A model generated the notes under the pieces. The model saw only the letters and a list, made by a program, of their open reading frames with translations, was not told the origin of the DNA and ran no database searches. Source: Drosophila pseudoobscura (lineage: Eukaryota > Arthropoda > Insecta > Diptera > Drosophilidae). From it: DNA of 64,000 nt. Position 1 is the first letter of the stretch. Each line of letters starts with the position of its first letter. Shown piece by piece: positions 48,450 to 59,928 of the stretch. A program made the position numbers and the translations under genes. Where the stretch lies: the NCBI RefSeq assembly GCF_009870125.1, contig NC_046680.1, positions 9,300,001-9,364,000 of the forward strand, given 5' to 3'.

Positions 48450-50566
48450 CTTTGATTCATTGAAAACTCAAGCCAACGAAACAATTCTTAGCTTGGTTCT
48501 CACGATGTTCAGTGGAGAAAACATTTTGTGGATTTGATTACACCAGAGGTCGTTGGACAGACTTTACCCCTTGAAGAAGGTCTAGACTCCAGAAGAAAAA
48601 AAGTTTCCAAAGATTAAAGCGAGTGCATTGCTGGATGTGGATAAGGAGTACCATATAATGAGCAACGAATATCTTATACGTATGTACATATGTATGTATG
48701 TATATACATATAGAAAAAAGTGTATTCCTCTCTACAGAAAAAGATCCACCAAGAAAGCTGAGTACCAAAGCGCAGATAGATATATTCAGTGGATAATCAG
48801 ATCCCTCGAGATTGAGTCTGCAACTGAAATCGCTCACTGTTTTCTATAGCTACTCAACTGTTTGGAGATCCGATCGATCCATCCCCATCGTATGCTTCAC
48901 TTTGTTGAGCTTTCGATGAGCTTTCGAATGGAACTCTACATGGCATGTAGAATGACACGTATGCACGTAGAGTTACTCGCATCCGTCGGATACTTACGAG
49001 TATATACTTTTCTCTCTTTCTCACCCTTGAACCGATTGATTCCATTCGTTTGGCTACCAGAGTATAACGATAGCCGTTCTCCGATTTGCTCGCTCGTTTT
49101 CTCTTCGGAACAACTCTCTCGTGATTGGTGGTGGTTTGAACGAGCGTCGAATTCAATTGGCTGTGGTGGCGATACGCTGTGGACGTACAACATGTGGCAA
49201 GTAATAAGTGGCCAAGCCAAGAGGCGTGTATCGCTCACCGCATTAATTGCGTTGCATTGGTTCCTGGAAGGCCAAATAAGAGGAACACACACCCCACATC
49301 AGGCTTCACATCGGCATATTCATCGTATTCTGCACTTGGTATTCATGCCAAGAAGCATTTCTTATGGGTCTTACGCTCACGAAACTGGTTTTCGGATGGA
49401 ACCACATATTGGGCCTGTAAATACCGTCGCTTCTGTGCTTCTGACAACAACCATTCAAACCGGCTCCAACGAGACTCAAAAGGAAGAACGGTTCGCAGTA
49501 TCAGGACAAGAAAAGATTTATTGATCGAAAAATTACCGATTTTTGAGCTTTATAAATAGAAATAGATTCATAGAAACTTGTTATTACCCTTTTGTCTGTC
49601 TTCTATCTCACATAAAGCATAGAAATCCGATGGGTCACGGCACTATAACATCTAGCCGTAGTACGATAGATAGCCCAAAATATTTAGAAAAGCATTTTAT
49701 TAACTGTAGTTGATTAGCTTTATTATGGTAGTGCTTCCAGTGGAATTTTTTGTTTATTTTTGTTATCTTTCTTGAATGGATCTCACTTCCTTTCTTGGGA
49801 GAATAAAAGGACTGCCTAAGTGCCAAAGAGTGCTTATGAGAGGCACCATTTTGGGAGTCGGGAACTTATGTAAAGGATAAGACCAGATGTTAAAAACGCT
49901 AAGTACTACTTAATCATTGCTTTAAGGGTATTTTTCAGTATTTTTTTTTTGTATTGCAAAATGGTAATTACTCAATTAGCTGATTGAAAGCTTTTTTCTT
50001 GGATTTGCGGTTCTCCTTGACTCGAAAAAAAACTTTGGGTTGGCTTTAAACTTGAGCAGCAGCAGGAAAAACCCATTCACATACAGAGAAAGGCATTTAT
50101 AAACCCTACATAAACGAAATAAACCCATGTAGCACACTCCATTGCCTCCAAAAAAGCCCCACAGCCAATATAAATTCTTATAATTTAATTTTGCTATTGA
50201 AAAACGCATACACACACATGGATGTGGGTACGGGTATGGACACAGATAGAACCCCCGCCTCTGAAGTATTGTATCCATTTAGCTGAAAAGATATTAAAAA
50301 GCAACTGTGATGCTATCAGAGACCACATCCCAGTGAAGCTTCCTTTGGCCGTGCCGCCGCGCCGCCAACCCTCGAATAACTGTGAAAATGCTCGGAATTC
50401 CTGCCCCGAGCAACAACAGCGACAACAGCATCGAGGAATATCAGTTTCTACAGAGGAATGACAAAATTTCGCCTCCGGTCTGTCATTGTAGCTGTATCTG
50501 TGCCGCCTAGCAGCGTCGTCTCGGATGGTGTGTGGAGTGTGGTGTATGGAGGGGAGTGCGTTGAAC

Positions 50567-50591
50567 GCACACACACACACACACACACACA
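50567..50591. repeat. (AC)n microsatellite
   Basis: Uninterrupted CA dinucleotide run of about 12 copies. Confidence 0.85.
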
Positions 50592-52737
50592 GAAAAACAT
50601 CGGTTTTCTACCCACTCATACAATACATAGTCTCATAGTACATAGAGAGGAAGTCTTATGTACTCCGAGCCGCCGCACAACAAATGCGATACAATTAGTT
50701 GCTGGAAAGCCAAAGTACGATTCGATGCTGCCGCCTCTACATAGTGGTGTGGATTGGAGTGGTGTGTGCGTATTCGTGTGCCTGTTGTACTGGAAGGGTG
50801 GGTTCGGTTCGGTCCGGTCCGTTCGTTGCGTTCGCTCCTCTGCCTCTGGCTGCGTCGCTGCTTGGAGTGAAATTTCTTTGAGCTGGGCAGCGTTTAAGCG
50901 GTGCCCTGTAGTATGAGGGTTGCAGGGGTGGGGGAATAAAATAAACACATAGTATATACGAATCGAGAGAGCAAAACGGAATCGAGAATGGTACATGCAT
51001 AAAAATGGAAATGTGCGACTACGCTTTGTTAAGCCCTCAGCAGCAGCGGGCCAAGGCAGCGGTGGGCGTTTCGGTACATAAAACGACACCGAAACCGAAA
51101 ACCTTTCTCGAATTTAATACCAAAAACGGCCTCCTATCCAATGCACTGAACTGAAACGTCGACTGCGATGCCAGCGCCAGCGCCAGTGCCAGCGCCAGCT
51201 TTTGGACAAAGCTTGAGCAGAGACCGTTAGTTAGTTGCCAGGGCTGCTGTATCTCTGCTGCTCGTCTAATTAGTTTTTGGCGTCTAAAAATAGAGACGAT
51301 ATTTAATTTCCGAAGGGGGGCTGCTCCGGCACAAACATAACACATTTCATCTGGCGCTTCAGTCCCCGTCCCGTCCCCGGCTCCAGTCCGCTTATGCGTG
51401 ATAATTCAATTAGGAATGTGTGAATCAGCAGCAGCAACAATCAGCGGCAGCCAGCAGCCGCAGCAGCACCGAAGTGCAGCGGAAGCAACGAGAGAAAAAG
51501 AAACAGAAACAGAAACAAGAAACTCGAAAAAAATTGTCCCACCAAATGCTCTTTCCAAAACGCAACCTCAATAGAAACGCAAGACCAAAGAGGAACGACG
51601 AAGCGGAAGGAGGGAGAAGGGAGAACGAGAAAACCATGTCCATGTTGCATGCAACCCTGTTTGTACATAAAAATAGCGGTCGAGGCAGGCCACGGACGCC
51701 AGCCGAGGCAGAGAAACACAACTGGCAGAGGCAGAGGCAGTGTCAGTGGCAGCGGCCGTGGCAGAGAGGTAGACGTAGCTGTAGCTGTTGTGGGTCTATG
51801 GAGCGGAGGGACGTGGTGCGGGGCATTATGTGCGCAGCTTGTGCGCCTCGAAAATACATATTTCAGCATGAAGCATGGGTATGGGACACTGAGTGCGCAG
51901 GGGTGTCGCGCCGAAGGGATCGCTACTGGCGAAAGGGGGCTGTTTTGGTGAACTGCTTGCATCGCAATCGTTTAACTAAATCCAAAAGGGGACGTGTAAA
52001 TGCTATGAAATGCTCTAACCCCCTCTGGTAGACGCCCCTGTGTGATGTCTTGTCTCTTGCAGTTTGCTGTGAGCACATACAACTTTATGTACACACGAAT
52101 GCCATGTACAGCATTCGCTGCACACTATGTACACATGCATTTATGTAGGTAGAACGCTGGTACGCTCGTATGTACTCAAGTGTGTGCGATAGTGTCGAGG
52201 ACGTTAACGTCCGACCACCGACAACAGTAACAGCAGCTACGGCTCCAACAGAACGAACTCCAACAACAACTACGGTCACATTACCAATTTAAATTCCCAT
52301 CCAATGTCCGGCACGTAACGAATGTGAGCAGCACACACAGCGCTGATAGAAGAGGGACCGAGAGAAAAAGAAGAGTACTTAATGAGCATTGCCAGTTGAA
52401 CGAATGCGTAGCAGAGAATATACATTCAAGTATACATATGTACACATACATATATAGAGTATGTACTCATGTACATGGCTATGTGTGTGTGTGTGTGTTT
52501 GTGTGCTATCAAATTAGGTTCGTTTGCTGCCTTTGGGCCGTGCTTGCTTCGTCTACTTTTTTGTCCAAAAGCACCCTTGTGCCGCCACTGGCGTCCCTTC
52601 TGCTTCATCCTCCCCTCCCCACACTTCTTCTGCTCTTTCTTTTCTGCTGTTGAAGTGGGCGTGAGTGTATGCGTGCTGGTGTGTGTGCGTGTGAGCCTGC
52701 TTATCGACTATGTAAACCGCACGGCTCACTGGCTCTG

Positions 52738-52783
52738 CCCCCGCTGCCGCTGCCGCTGCCGCTGTCGCTGCCGTTGCCGTTGC
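52738..52783. repeat. (CCGCTG)n hexanucleotide array
   Basis: About seven tandem copies of CCGCTG with CCGTTG variants at the right end, in non-coding DNA. Confidence 0.8.
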
Positions 52784-54497
52784 CATCGTCGTGGCTGGGG
52801 CTCGCTCGCTGTCGTCGTCATTGTGGTTACCGTTTCATATAGGCCAGGCGGCCAGGATCGCCTGAGTGGTTTAAATAGTACCAAAGTGCTACCCTTACTC
52901 CTCCCCTTCCGAGGCACGGTGCTCACCACCACACCCCTGTCAAAATGCTGTGGCATGCTGATAATTCAATAAAAAATTGAGGCAAGAGTTGATGAGTTGC
53001 TCCTGCAAATTGTGGATGGTACGGTAAATACACAAGCACACAAAAGTACGTGCAGCAGTGCGTATGTGTCTGTGTGTGTGTGTTTGCCTTTTTCGGTACG
53101 CTCGTGTGGCTCTCAACCAAAAACACTCGACATCCTCCCTGCCAAAGCGGAGGGGAATGGAGCGTCAAAGGCAAAGGCAGAGGCAGAGAACCACTCGCAA
53201 ATGGCAACGTCATGCAGCTGTCCCGCCACAGCACAGCATCCATCGCCACCACCCCATGGATGCCACCCAGTCGTAACTTCATTTGCAATGCAAACAGCAA
53301 AGCTCCCACTCAGAAAGCGGCAGGGCAAGACAGAAGGGGGGACGTTGGGTAGCGCTGCTTGTGTAATCAACTAATTACAGCAGCCACCAATGTTGGCGCC
53401 ATTAAGGCAACGCCAGCTCACGAAGGCCCCCAACTCATTTATCTAATGTTAAAGTGACTTTTAAGACCCAACCTCATCGCATCTCACCTCAGAGACAATT
53501 GAGTGGCTCTCCGCCAGACCTCTCTGCCACTCAAATCAATCAATGTGCCGTCCCCCAATAACAGAACCAGAACCAGAACCAGATCCAGATCCACTCAACA
53601 CCCCCTTCCATGACTGAGGAAACTTTACCGTTCTCATAACTTATGCCTCCCCTGTCGGTCCGCACTCGCTCGTTTAGCAATTCGCGCAGTTATTATTCCT
53701 ATTTCCGGTTCAGGATTTTCGTTGATTTTTCGTCTTGTGTTTGGGTCCAGTCCAAGCCCCGAACTCTGGCGTCTCTCTGACGCACCGCAACCTCTACCGA
53801 TCCCTCCTCTGCCGTACCGTTCTCGGCATCAGTAAACAGTCTACCAAACCATTCTCCTGCGCTGGTAAATTGATACTTTTTTTTTACTTTTGGGGTTCGC
53901 ATTTTTTCAGAGCACGCAAAAAAAACAGAATAAGAAACAAGTCAGGGAGACAACTTGAGATTCGGTCGTGACGACCGTCCATCCGTCCATCCGTCCCATC
54001 CATATTCATAATGGCGCACTAATTGGATCTTAATGCTGGCATTTTATTTGATTACACGACTGAATTATGTCTGATAAATCAAATTAGTGAGTGACGGCCA
54101 ACGAATCGAGGGAAAGTGTTGCCGGACTTACGCGACAGTGACACCCTCAAAGTAAATTCGCGAAATTATTTAATTGAAACAGGGTGGTGTGGTGTGGACA
54201 CTGACTCTGACAAATTCGCGTGGTGCATTTGTAAGTGATACCCAAATTTATTGGATCATTTTCATTAGAAGACAAACAAAGCTTCGATGGGGATGGCAGT
54301 CGGTATTGGAAGATTAATTTCAGCTGAAAAAACAGAGTGTTAATGATAAAATGGATCGACAAAGCGATTGCTTCAGCGATAATTGATAAACTAGAGCTTT
54401 CAAAGCTGATGATTAGTAATACAGTTGAGCTTCCCTAAGACGAAAGTCTGTAACTGGAGGTTTCTATATTTCGAACTATATTTAGTTAAGTTATCAC

Positions 54498-54819
54498 ATA
54501 TCACGGATCAGCCCGGTTGAACAGGCCAAAGTACTGCCTCATGCAAGAAATGGATATTGAAATGATGTCCGATTCATATAAGCGCATGACAAAAGCATGC
54601 CACAAGAAGTGCACCCCACAGCGCGATTCGGAGTCGTATTTGGGTGAGTGTTGCAAGTTATACCTTTCGTGAGCTCTTTGGCCAAAATGTGACCCGTGTT
54701 ACAGGAAAAGGGAGACGGTCTGCATCTACCGCTGTGTGGCCAAATTCCTGGACATTCTTGAGAAGATTGGCAAGAAGCTTATAAAGTATAAAGTCCACAA
54801 AACACCATTTCCAACTTAG
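54498..54819 (+). pseudogene. Tim10-like pseudogene (small Tim family)
   Basis: Translation in shifting frames gives the diagnostic parts of the mitochondrial intermembrane-space chaperone Tim10: EQAK, then LMQEMDIEMMSDSYKRMTKA, the first CX3C motif CHKKC, and after a 61-base intron (54644-54704, GTGAGT to TTACAG) the second CX3C motif CIYRC with VAKFLDI and EKIGKKL. Two breaks are visible: an extra C near 54536 before the LMQEM segment, and one base missing in the G run at about 54710-54713 after GK. There is no suitable start codon for the N-terminal part. The retained intron argues for a DNA-level copy rather than a retrocopy, if the parent gene has that intron. Family knowledge: Tim9/Tim10 escort membrane-protein precursors. 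This copy looks inactive unless the breaks are assembly errors. Confidence 0.72.
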
Positions 54820-54981
54820 CCAAATCGTATTATTTCCTACAATATGTCGTTAAAGGACCATGCATAAACCACACAAATCTAACCAATACATAACACTGTG
54901 TGTAAACCTGACAAGCTCATTGTTCAAACTTAATCACTTCATCGCGACATCGCTGACAACATTGTCCCCACATCTTCAGGT

Positions 54982-55296
54982 CTATTCTCCTACGAGCTCT
55001 CGTCCATGGTGTCCAGCTGGCTGTCCCGGGCTGGCGACAGGCAGCAGCTTCATCCATGAGATGCAGGTCCATGTAGATGTTATCACTGCAAAAACCTGCA
55101 GGTCCTGATGAAGACAGATTGGATTCCTATTCAAGTTCAGCATGTGCAGAAAATGCAGCTCTTGCAATTGGGAGCGAGTGGGCAGTTCATCGATTATGTT
55201 CTCATTGAGGCATACGAATAGCTTCTGACCTGGCCTCCGGAAACCCCTCCAGCTTATTGAAGTCCAAGGTGAGAGATTGGTAATGGTAGAGGGAAT
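54982..55296 (-). pseudogene. Leucine-rich-repeat gene fragment
   Basis: The minus strand after an acceptor-like TAACTTACAG reads LRR-type sequence: SLTLDFNKLEGFPE, then in a shifted frame LFVCLNENIIDELP and LQELHFLHMLNLNRNPI. The regular LxxLxLNxNxI pattern is clear. A frameshift or indel lies near 55209-55232, and the sequence degenerates towards 54982. No start codon is seen. I cannot say which LRR gene it came from. Probably a decayed duplicate exon. Confidence 0.5.
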
Positions 55297-57194
55297 CTGT
55301 AAGTTAGATAATCAGTACGGCACCAGTACGGTATTGTCACCAAATGAGTTCAGCAAATACTTTTGTTAGTTTTTTAGTTTGTTCTGATTCAGAAAGAAAT
55401 TTGGTAGTGGGAGAGATTCAACGAGGACTTCTTGCTGGTGGTTTCTCACAGTTGTCCAGCACTGGTGTGAAAAAACTGGAAATTCGTCTCCCTTAGGTTA
55501 AAAATCTAGTCTTATTCAGATAGATATTTTTCAAAACAGGTCGTTAAAGGTCTGGTCTGATGGAAAACTCCACTTTGTACTCTTTGGATAACAATGTCTC
55601 GACTTATGGAAGTTCAACTGTATTTACTAACAATTGGCTAATTTCGTTTAATACAACGCAGTTACTTTTAATAGAATGCATTCCCGACCAGCCCTCCGTG
55701 TGATTAATGAATTCAGATAAAATAACATGGGAAAACGCTCCACAAAACAGCTCTCCCCCTGCATCAAGCCCCCTCAACGGCTCACATGGCGACAGACGGA
55801 TACAGTTGCCAACAACATCAGCAGCAGAAAGCGACTTTAATTGATTTGATAACAAAAGTTGGCTCTCCTGGCAAAAGTTTTGTTGGCCAGCTACAAGGGC
55901 GCACGACCAGGTCCTTCTCATTGAAATTTGTTCTGTCGCCCATGAGGGTTCTTCAATAACGATTTATGTGCCTAACATTTGTTACATAATGCCGATAAAT
56001 TAAGGCAACGACTTTTCCGACAGCGACAGGTTGAATCGTTCATCAGATGAAATTTAATTAGCAATCACACGGCTGTCTGTCGATTATATGCTCTGCAAGT
56101 TGACTTGACTGATGGATGAATGATCGATGTGGTAATGAATGTGTGGTGGCGCCGAGAGTAATAACTGAATGTTTCATAAACATTACAGAAAAGACTCTCC
56201 TGCTATGCATCTACCTGTCGGAAAATGCTAATGTGTGGCCCAGTATCTGGCTAACCTGTAGACCGATTCCCCTTATAGATTACCATTATTTTATACCGAT
56301 TTGGGTCCAATTCGATAACAAGAGATGGTCTGTCACTAGAAGCTAGCGTTCAACCGATCAAACCTATCCCATATGCTTTATAGGGCTTTTCCAACTGCCG
56401 CCATATAATTTGAAAGCAGTAAAAGGTAGAATTTGAAATCATTAAAGATGCAAGCTGCAATATAAACATTTATTTAATATTACTACCACAAATAGCATTT
56501 AGTTCAATTTATCAAACCATTTGCCCGCGGGCGAAAACAACTAAGGAACAGCGATGCCCCACAAAGGAAGGAAACTTCAATGAGTTGCGAATTTTTCCGG
56601 AAGTTAGTGGCCATTCCGACGCTTCAAATGCCACCGACTGACTGAACTGGATTAATTCATTAAAATCCTTGTGCGGCGAAGGGAGATCTTGGTTTGTTGG
56701 GTCGGAGAGCTGGTGTCTATTTGATTTATCGAAAGTCTGGAAGTGTTTGCTAACAGAATGGATCTATTTGCAGTTTTTCAGCGTAGAACGGATAAGAACT
56801 GTCAAGGTAACAAAGAAATGCACATGGAATGGTATTTTCTTTCCACTAATAATATTCGATTGGTTCGGCAACTTGATTTTTAAAGCACCTCTAAGGACTT
56901 TGCCGATTATGCTGCCAGCAAAAGTTGTGTTTTTACTTTTCTATAGTTTGGAATTGTTTTAGTTCTAGAGTTTGCGCACATTTCCTTAACCGACAACCCG
57001 AAAGTTTTACGCTCAGGATTGTGATGTAACGATAATCCTAAGAACGAACCTATAAACTACAAAACTTTGATAACTTGAGGAAAAGCGTTTTGTGGGAAGT
57101 GACTGGAGCGTGACCCCTGCCTTTGAACACGTTTTATATATTGTGTACTTGAAGAAACTGAAAAGCTTATAAGGATATCATTAGTCTCTATCCT
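55297..57194. other. Intergenic region, possibly with further decayed fragments
   Basis: No intact exon found. A short plus-strand stretch near 55406-55500 reads VVGEIQRGLLAGGFSQLSS in one frame and may be another relic, but it is too short to call. The 97-codon frame at 56669-56962 has no recognisable features. Confidence 0.35.
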
Positions 57195-57365
57195 CTAGTA
57201 TTCTTCGTCATCGTCGTAGATACCACGAATATTTTCGGCACGTTAATTTTGGAAAATTTACGGTCCATCGATTGTATATTCTTCACATAATTTCTTGACA
57301 AACCGCGTTTCATCAAGGGTTTATTTTTTGCTAGGACATTCGAGGCCTGACTCGCCCCTTAGTGG
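57195..57365 (-). pseudogene. Decayed coding fragment with acidic tail, gene unknown
   Basis: One minus-strand frame reads coding-like sequence interrupted by three stops: RGESGLECPSKK, stop, TLDETRFVKKLCEEYTIDGP, stop, IFQN, stop, RAENIRGIYDDDEEY, stop. The last segment looks like a protein C-terminus. The composition and uninterrupted frame between stops suggest a relic exon of an unidentified gene. Weak evidence without a search. Confidence 0.3.
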
Positions 57366-57627
57366 ATTAATATAATATATTTAGCACATATTAATCTGGG
57401 TGTGCTCTCATTATTTCATTGCGAATACTGTGAAACTATTAGCTGAATGATATCTATCTAGAATCTAGATTCTGGAAGCTAACTGCTATGGAGGAATATG
57501 CAAAGCAGCCAAGCTTACAGTTTCAAAGCAGCCAGCTTCAATAGTTTTAGAGCAACATGTTTCATTAGCCATAGTTTTCATAGTTTTATTACTCTCAGGA
57601 GAAGTAGACTTGTTGGAAAAGGATATA

Positions 57628-57883
57628 TGTAGGGATCCTTGGTGGGCTCCCTACAAGTGAGTAAGAATCCGCTCCAGAAACTCCATCAAATATACGCCAC
57701 ACGTCGTTGTATTATATTTATTTTAATAAATGGTTACAAATAGGTTTCTTAGCATAGTTCTTTTCGCACGTCTGCTCGCTTCTGCCGTCGAACTCTTACT
57801 TCCTATCGATATACATATCTTCCTCTACCCTTGACTATCCCTAGCGATAGATCGATACTCATTAAAGGGCTGCCAACCCTACA
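57628..57883. mobile_element. Probable solo LTR of a retrotransposon
   Basis: A 256-base segment begins TGTAGGG and ends CCCTACA, a perfect 7-base inverted terminal pair with the TG...CA ends of an LTR. It is flanked on both sides by TATA (57624-57627 and 57884-57887), a 4-base target duplication typical of fly Gypsy-type elements. It contains AATAAA near 57726-57731 on the plus strand, as LTRs do. No internal retroviral genes are present. A short inverted-repeat DNA element is an alternative. Confidence 0.5.
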
Positions 57884-59382
57884 TATATGTAAGTGAAAAA
57901 TTTACTGTAATGCATCAAACATTTGAACATCGAATCGGCAATAGTATAGTGTATAGTATATATATTATCTATTATACTAACTATCAAATTTCTTCTGTCA
58001 TAAGCTATAAGTCCGCTGACAAACGTCCTGTCAAATCAATATCCTTCCAATGAGACCCAAACACGAATAGATTTCGAGCGGTTGATGCCCACAACCTATA
58101 TCAAGCATATGGTAAGAATCCCACGATACACGATACACTCTCTACCTGAGGGTAAGTAATTTTGCATTTGATATTATGCTTACATGGGAGCAATATGTGT
58201 GCCTGTGTACTCTGCACTCGCATCTTGTACTTACCGAAATGATTTATAAATGCCGACGTAATGCGCTAAAAGCCAAGCATATTAAACCGGTTTTCAGATG
58301 TGGCCTGCCTGCCACATCGTGGCACTGCCAGTCGAAGTGGCAGAAGAACTGAGATGTACGTACGGTAAGACCATATATCTGCGTGGTTTTTGGCACTTTT
58401 GGGGCAAGGCAAGAAAAGGTGAGCTTTGCGAGAAGGGTCTAATTATTGTAATTGGAGTTTTCGGCTTAGGCCGCAAAATCGCATAAATTATTAAAGCCAG
58501 ATGAGATGAGTGTTGGCCAGAGATGGAATCAGATGTTAATTGTTTTGTGGAGCCACATGGCAGTTCTCCCAGTAGCCGTAGCCCCCATATGACATAAATC
58601 TCTTCTGTGGAGGCAATTCTCACCTAATCAACCCCTGTGCGGCACTATCTCACCTCTCATCGCCTGTCCTGGGCGCCGTGTCCGTGTCTCTCTTATCTGG
58701 AAGCATATTCATTATACGAATTAGGTTCATGGCTCGGATTGGCATTCTTTTGGGACACATTCGAGAAAAATTGGCAATTTTTGAAATCGGAAACTCTGCA
58801 AAAAGTGCCAGAAAATAGGGGAAAAAGAAGGAAAACACCAAAGAAAATGGGAAAGGGAAAACAACAACAAAAGGCCACAGGATTTCCAATCGTTTTTATT
58901 GAATGTTTCCGAGCGAAAAGAAAACCCAACGTTGGACGAACGAAGGGACGGACAGACTGGCGATGGCGATGCCGCAATCCCGTAGTGGCCGTCGCGTCGT
59001 GTCCGTCGCATCCGTATCAGCGAGAAACCCAATATAATCTTTTATTTCTTTGTCTCTCCAAGGGTCGTCGATGGGATGCCTGGGTCTGAGTCTGGGTCTG
59101 GGCCTGGTCTGCGGTGCTGTGGATTTTTCATTTTAAAGACTCTTTGACATTTTTTTCCCTGGCAGACAAACGGTGCGACGGAATTGGCAGATTAGAAATG
59201 CTCGAAACGCAGCGGTCGGTCATCGGGGAAGGTCGACCTCTGACCTTGAGCAGTTGATTAGCATAGGGATTGGACGATTTCATTGTCCGTGCGACTCTCT
59301 GTCTGTGTGTGTGTGTGTTTCGTTTTCAAAGTGGGAAAAACAGGAAGAAAGCCAATGTTTTTTTTTTGGTATAAATTAGATT
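57884..59382. other. Intergenic region downstream of Psc
   Basis: No coding exon supported. AT-rich at left and moderately GC-rich at 58.6-59.3 kb. It may contain regulatory DNA of Psc or of the neighbouring gene. Confidence 0.4.
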
Positions 59383-59388
59383 TTTATT
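59383..59388 (-). promoter_or_regulatory. Psc: Poly(A) signal of Psc
   Basis: Minus-strand AATAAA about 540 bases past the Psc stop, giving a 3' UTR of roughly 560 bases. Confidence 0.5.
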
Positions 59389-59928
59389 TTTCTGCTTAGT
59401 TTTTGAGTAAAAAAGATTATATAAAATCGTATTTAATGGATGGTATTTACACTTAGGATTAGCTCAACTTTTGCCGCAGCAGTTAAATATATATTTATAT
59501 GATTATCGCATCTGCATAAATCGATTCTGAATCGGTGTCTTTTTTTCTGTATACATCTGTTAGATGATAAAATTATCAATATTTACATACATAGGTCTAT
59601 AGCCTAGGGGCTCGGATGGATGTGGCATGAGCCAGCTACCCCGCTCTGGGGTGGCATGGTGGTTGCTTCTAACAATAATTAGGGCGGGGAATTGGTTCTG
59701 GTTCTGGTACTGGTTCTGACTGGAGAACGGGGTGGCGTACAACTAAAAACAAAGTCTTTAAATATTAATTACAGCTATCCAGGAGCCACTGCTGCTACTG
59801 CTGGTGCTTCTGATGTTGCCTCTCCTTTAATGATGGCCATCTCACACCTCGCTCCGGATGCAGACTCGGACTCCCTTCAGCTTCCGCCTCAACGGAAACG
59901 AGTGGCATGGACGGGTGGCGGCTGCTGT

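Larger units (their letters stand above)
48450..54497. other. Gene-poor interval with simple repeats
   Basis: Six kilobases in which I can support no coding exon. The 50.2-53.4 kb part is richer in G and C, with CA, CAG and GCTGCC tracts, and could hold regulatory DNA or untranslated exons. Open frames here read repeats (polyCys, polyArg-Gln) and have no splice support. (AC)n at 50567-50591 and a CCGCTG/CCGTTG array at 52738-52783 are the clearest repeats. Confidence 0.4.

Noticed and set aside
51420-52031. 203-codon plus-strand frame rich in Gln, Arg and Lys
   Set aside because: Low-complexity reading of CAG/AGA tracts. No splice sites, domain or conserved pattern is visible.
56669-56962. 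97-codon plus-strand frame
   Set aside because: Hydrophobic and aromatic composition as expected from AT-rich non-coding DNA. No splice context or homology.
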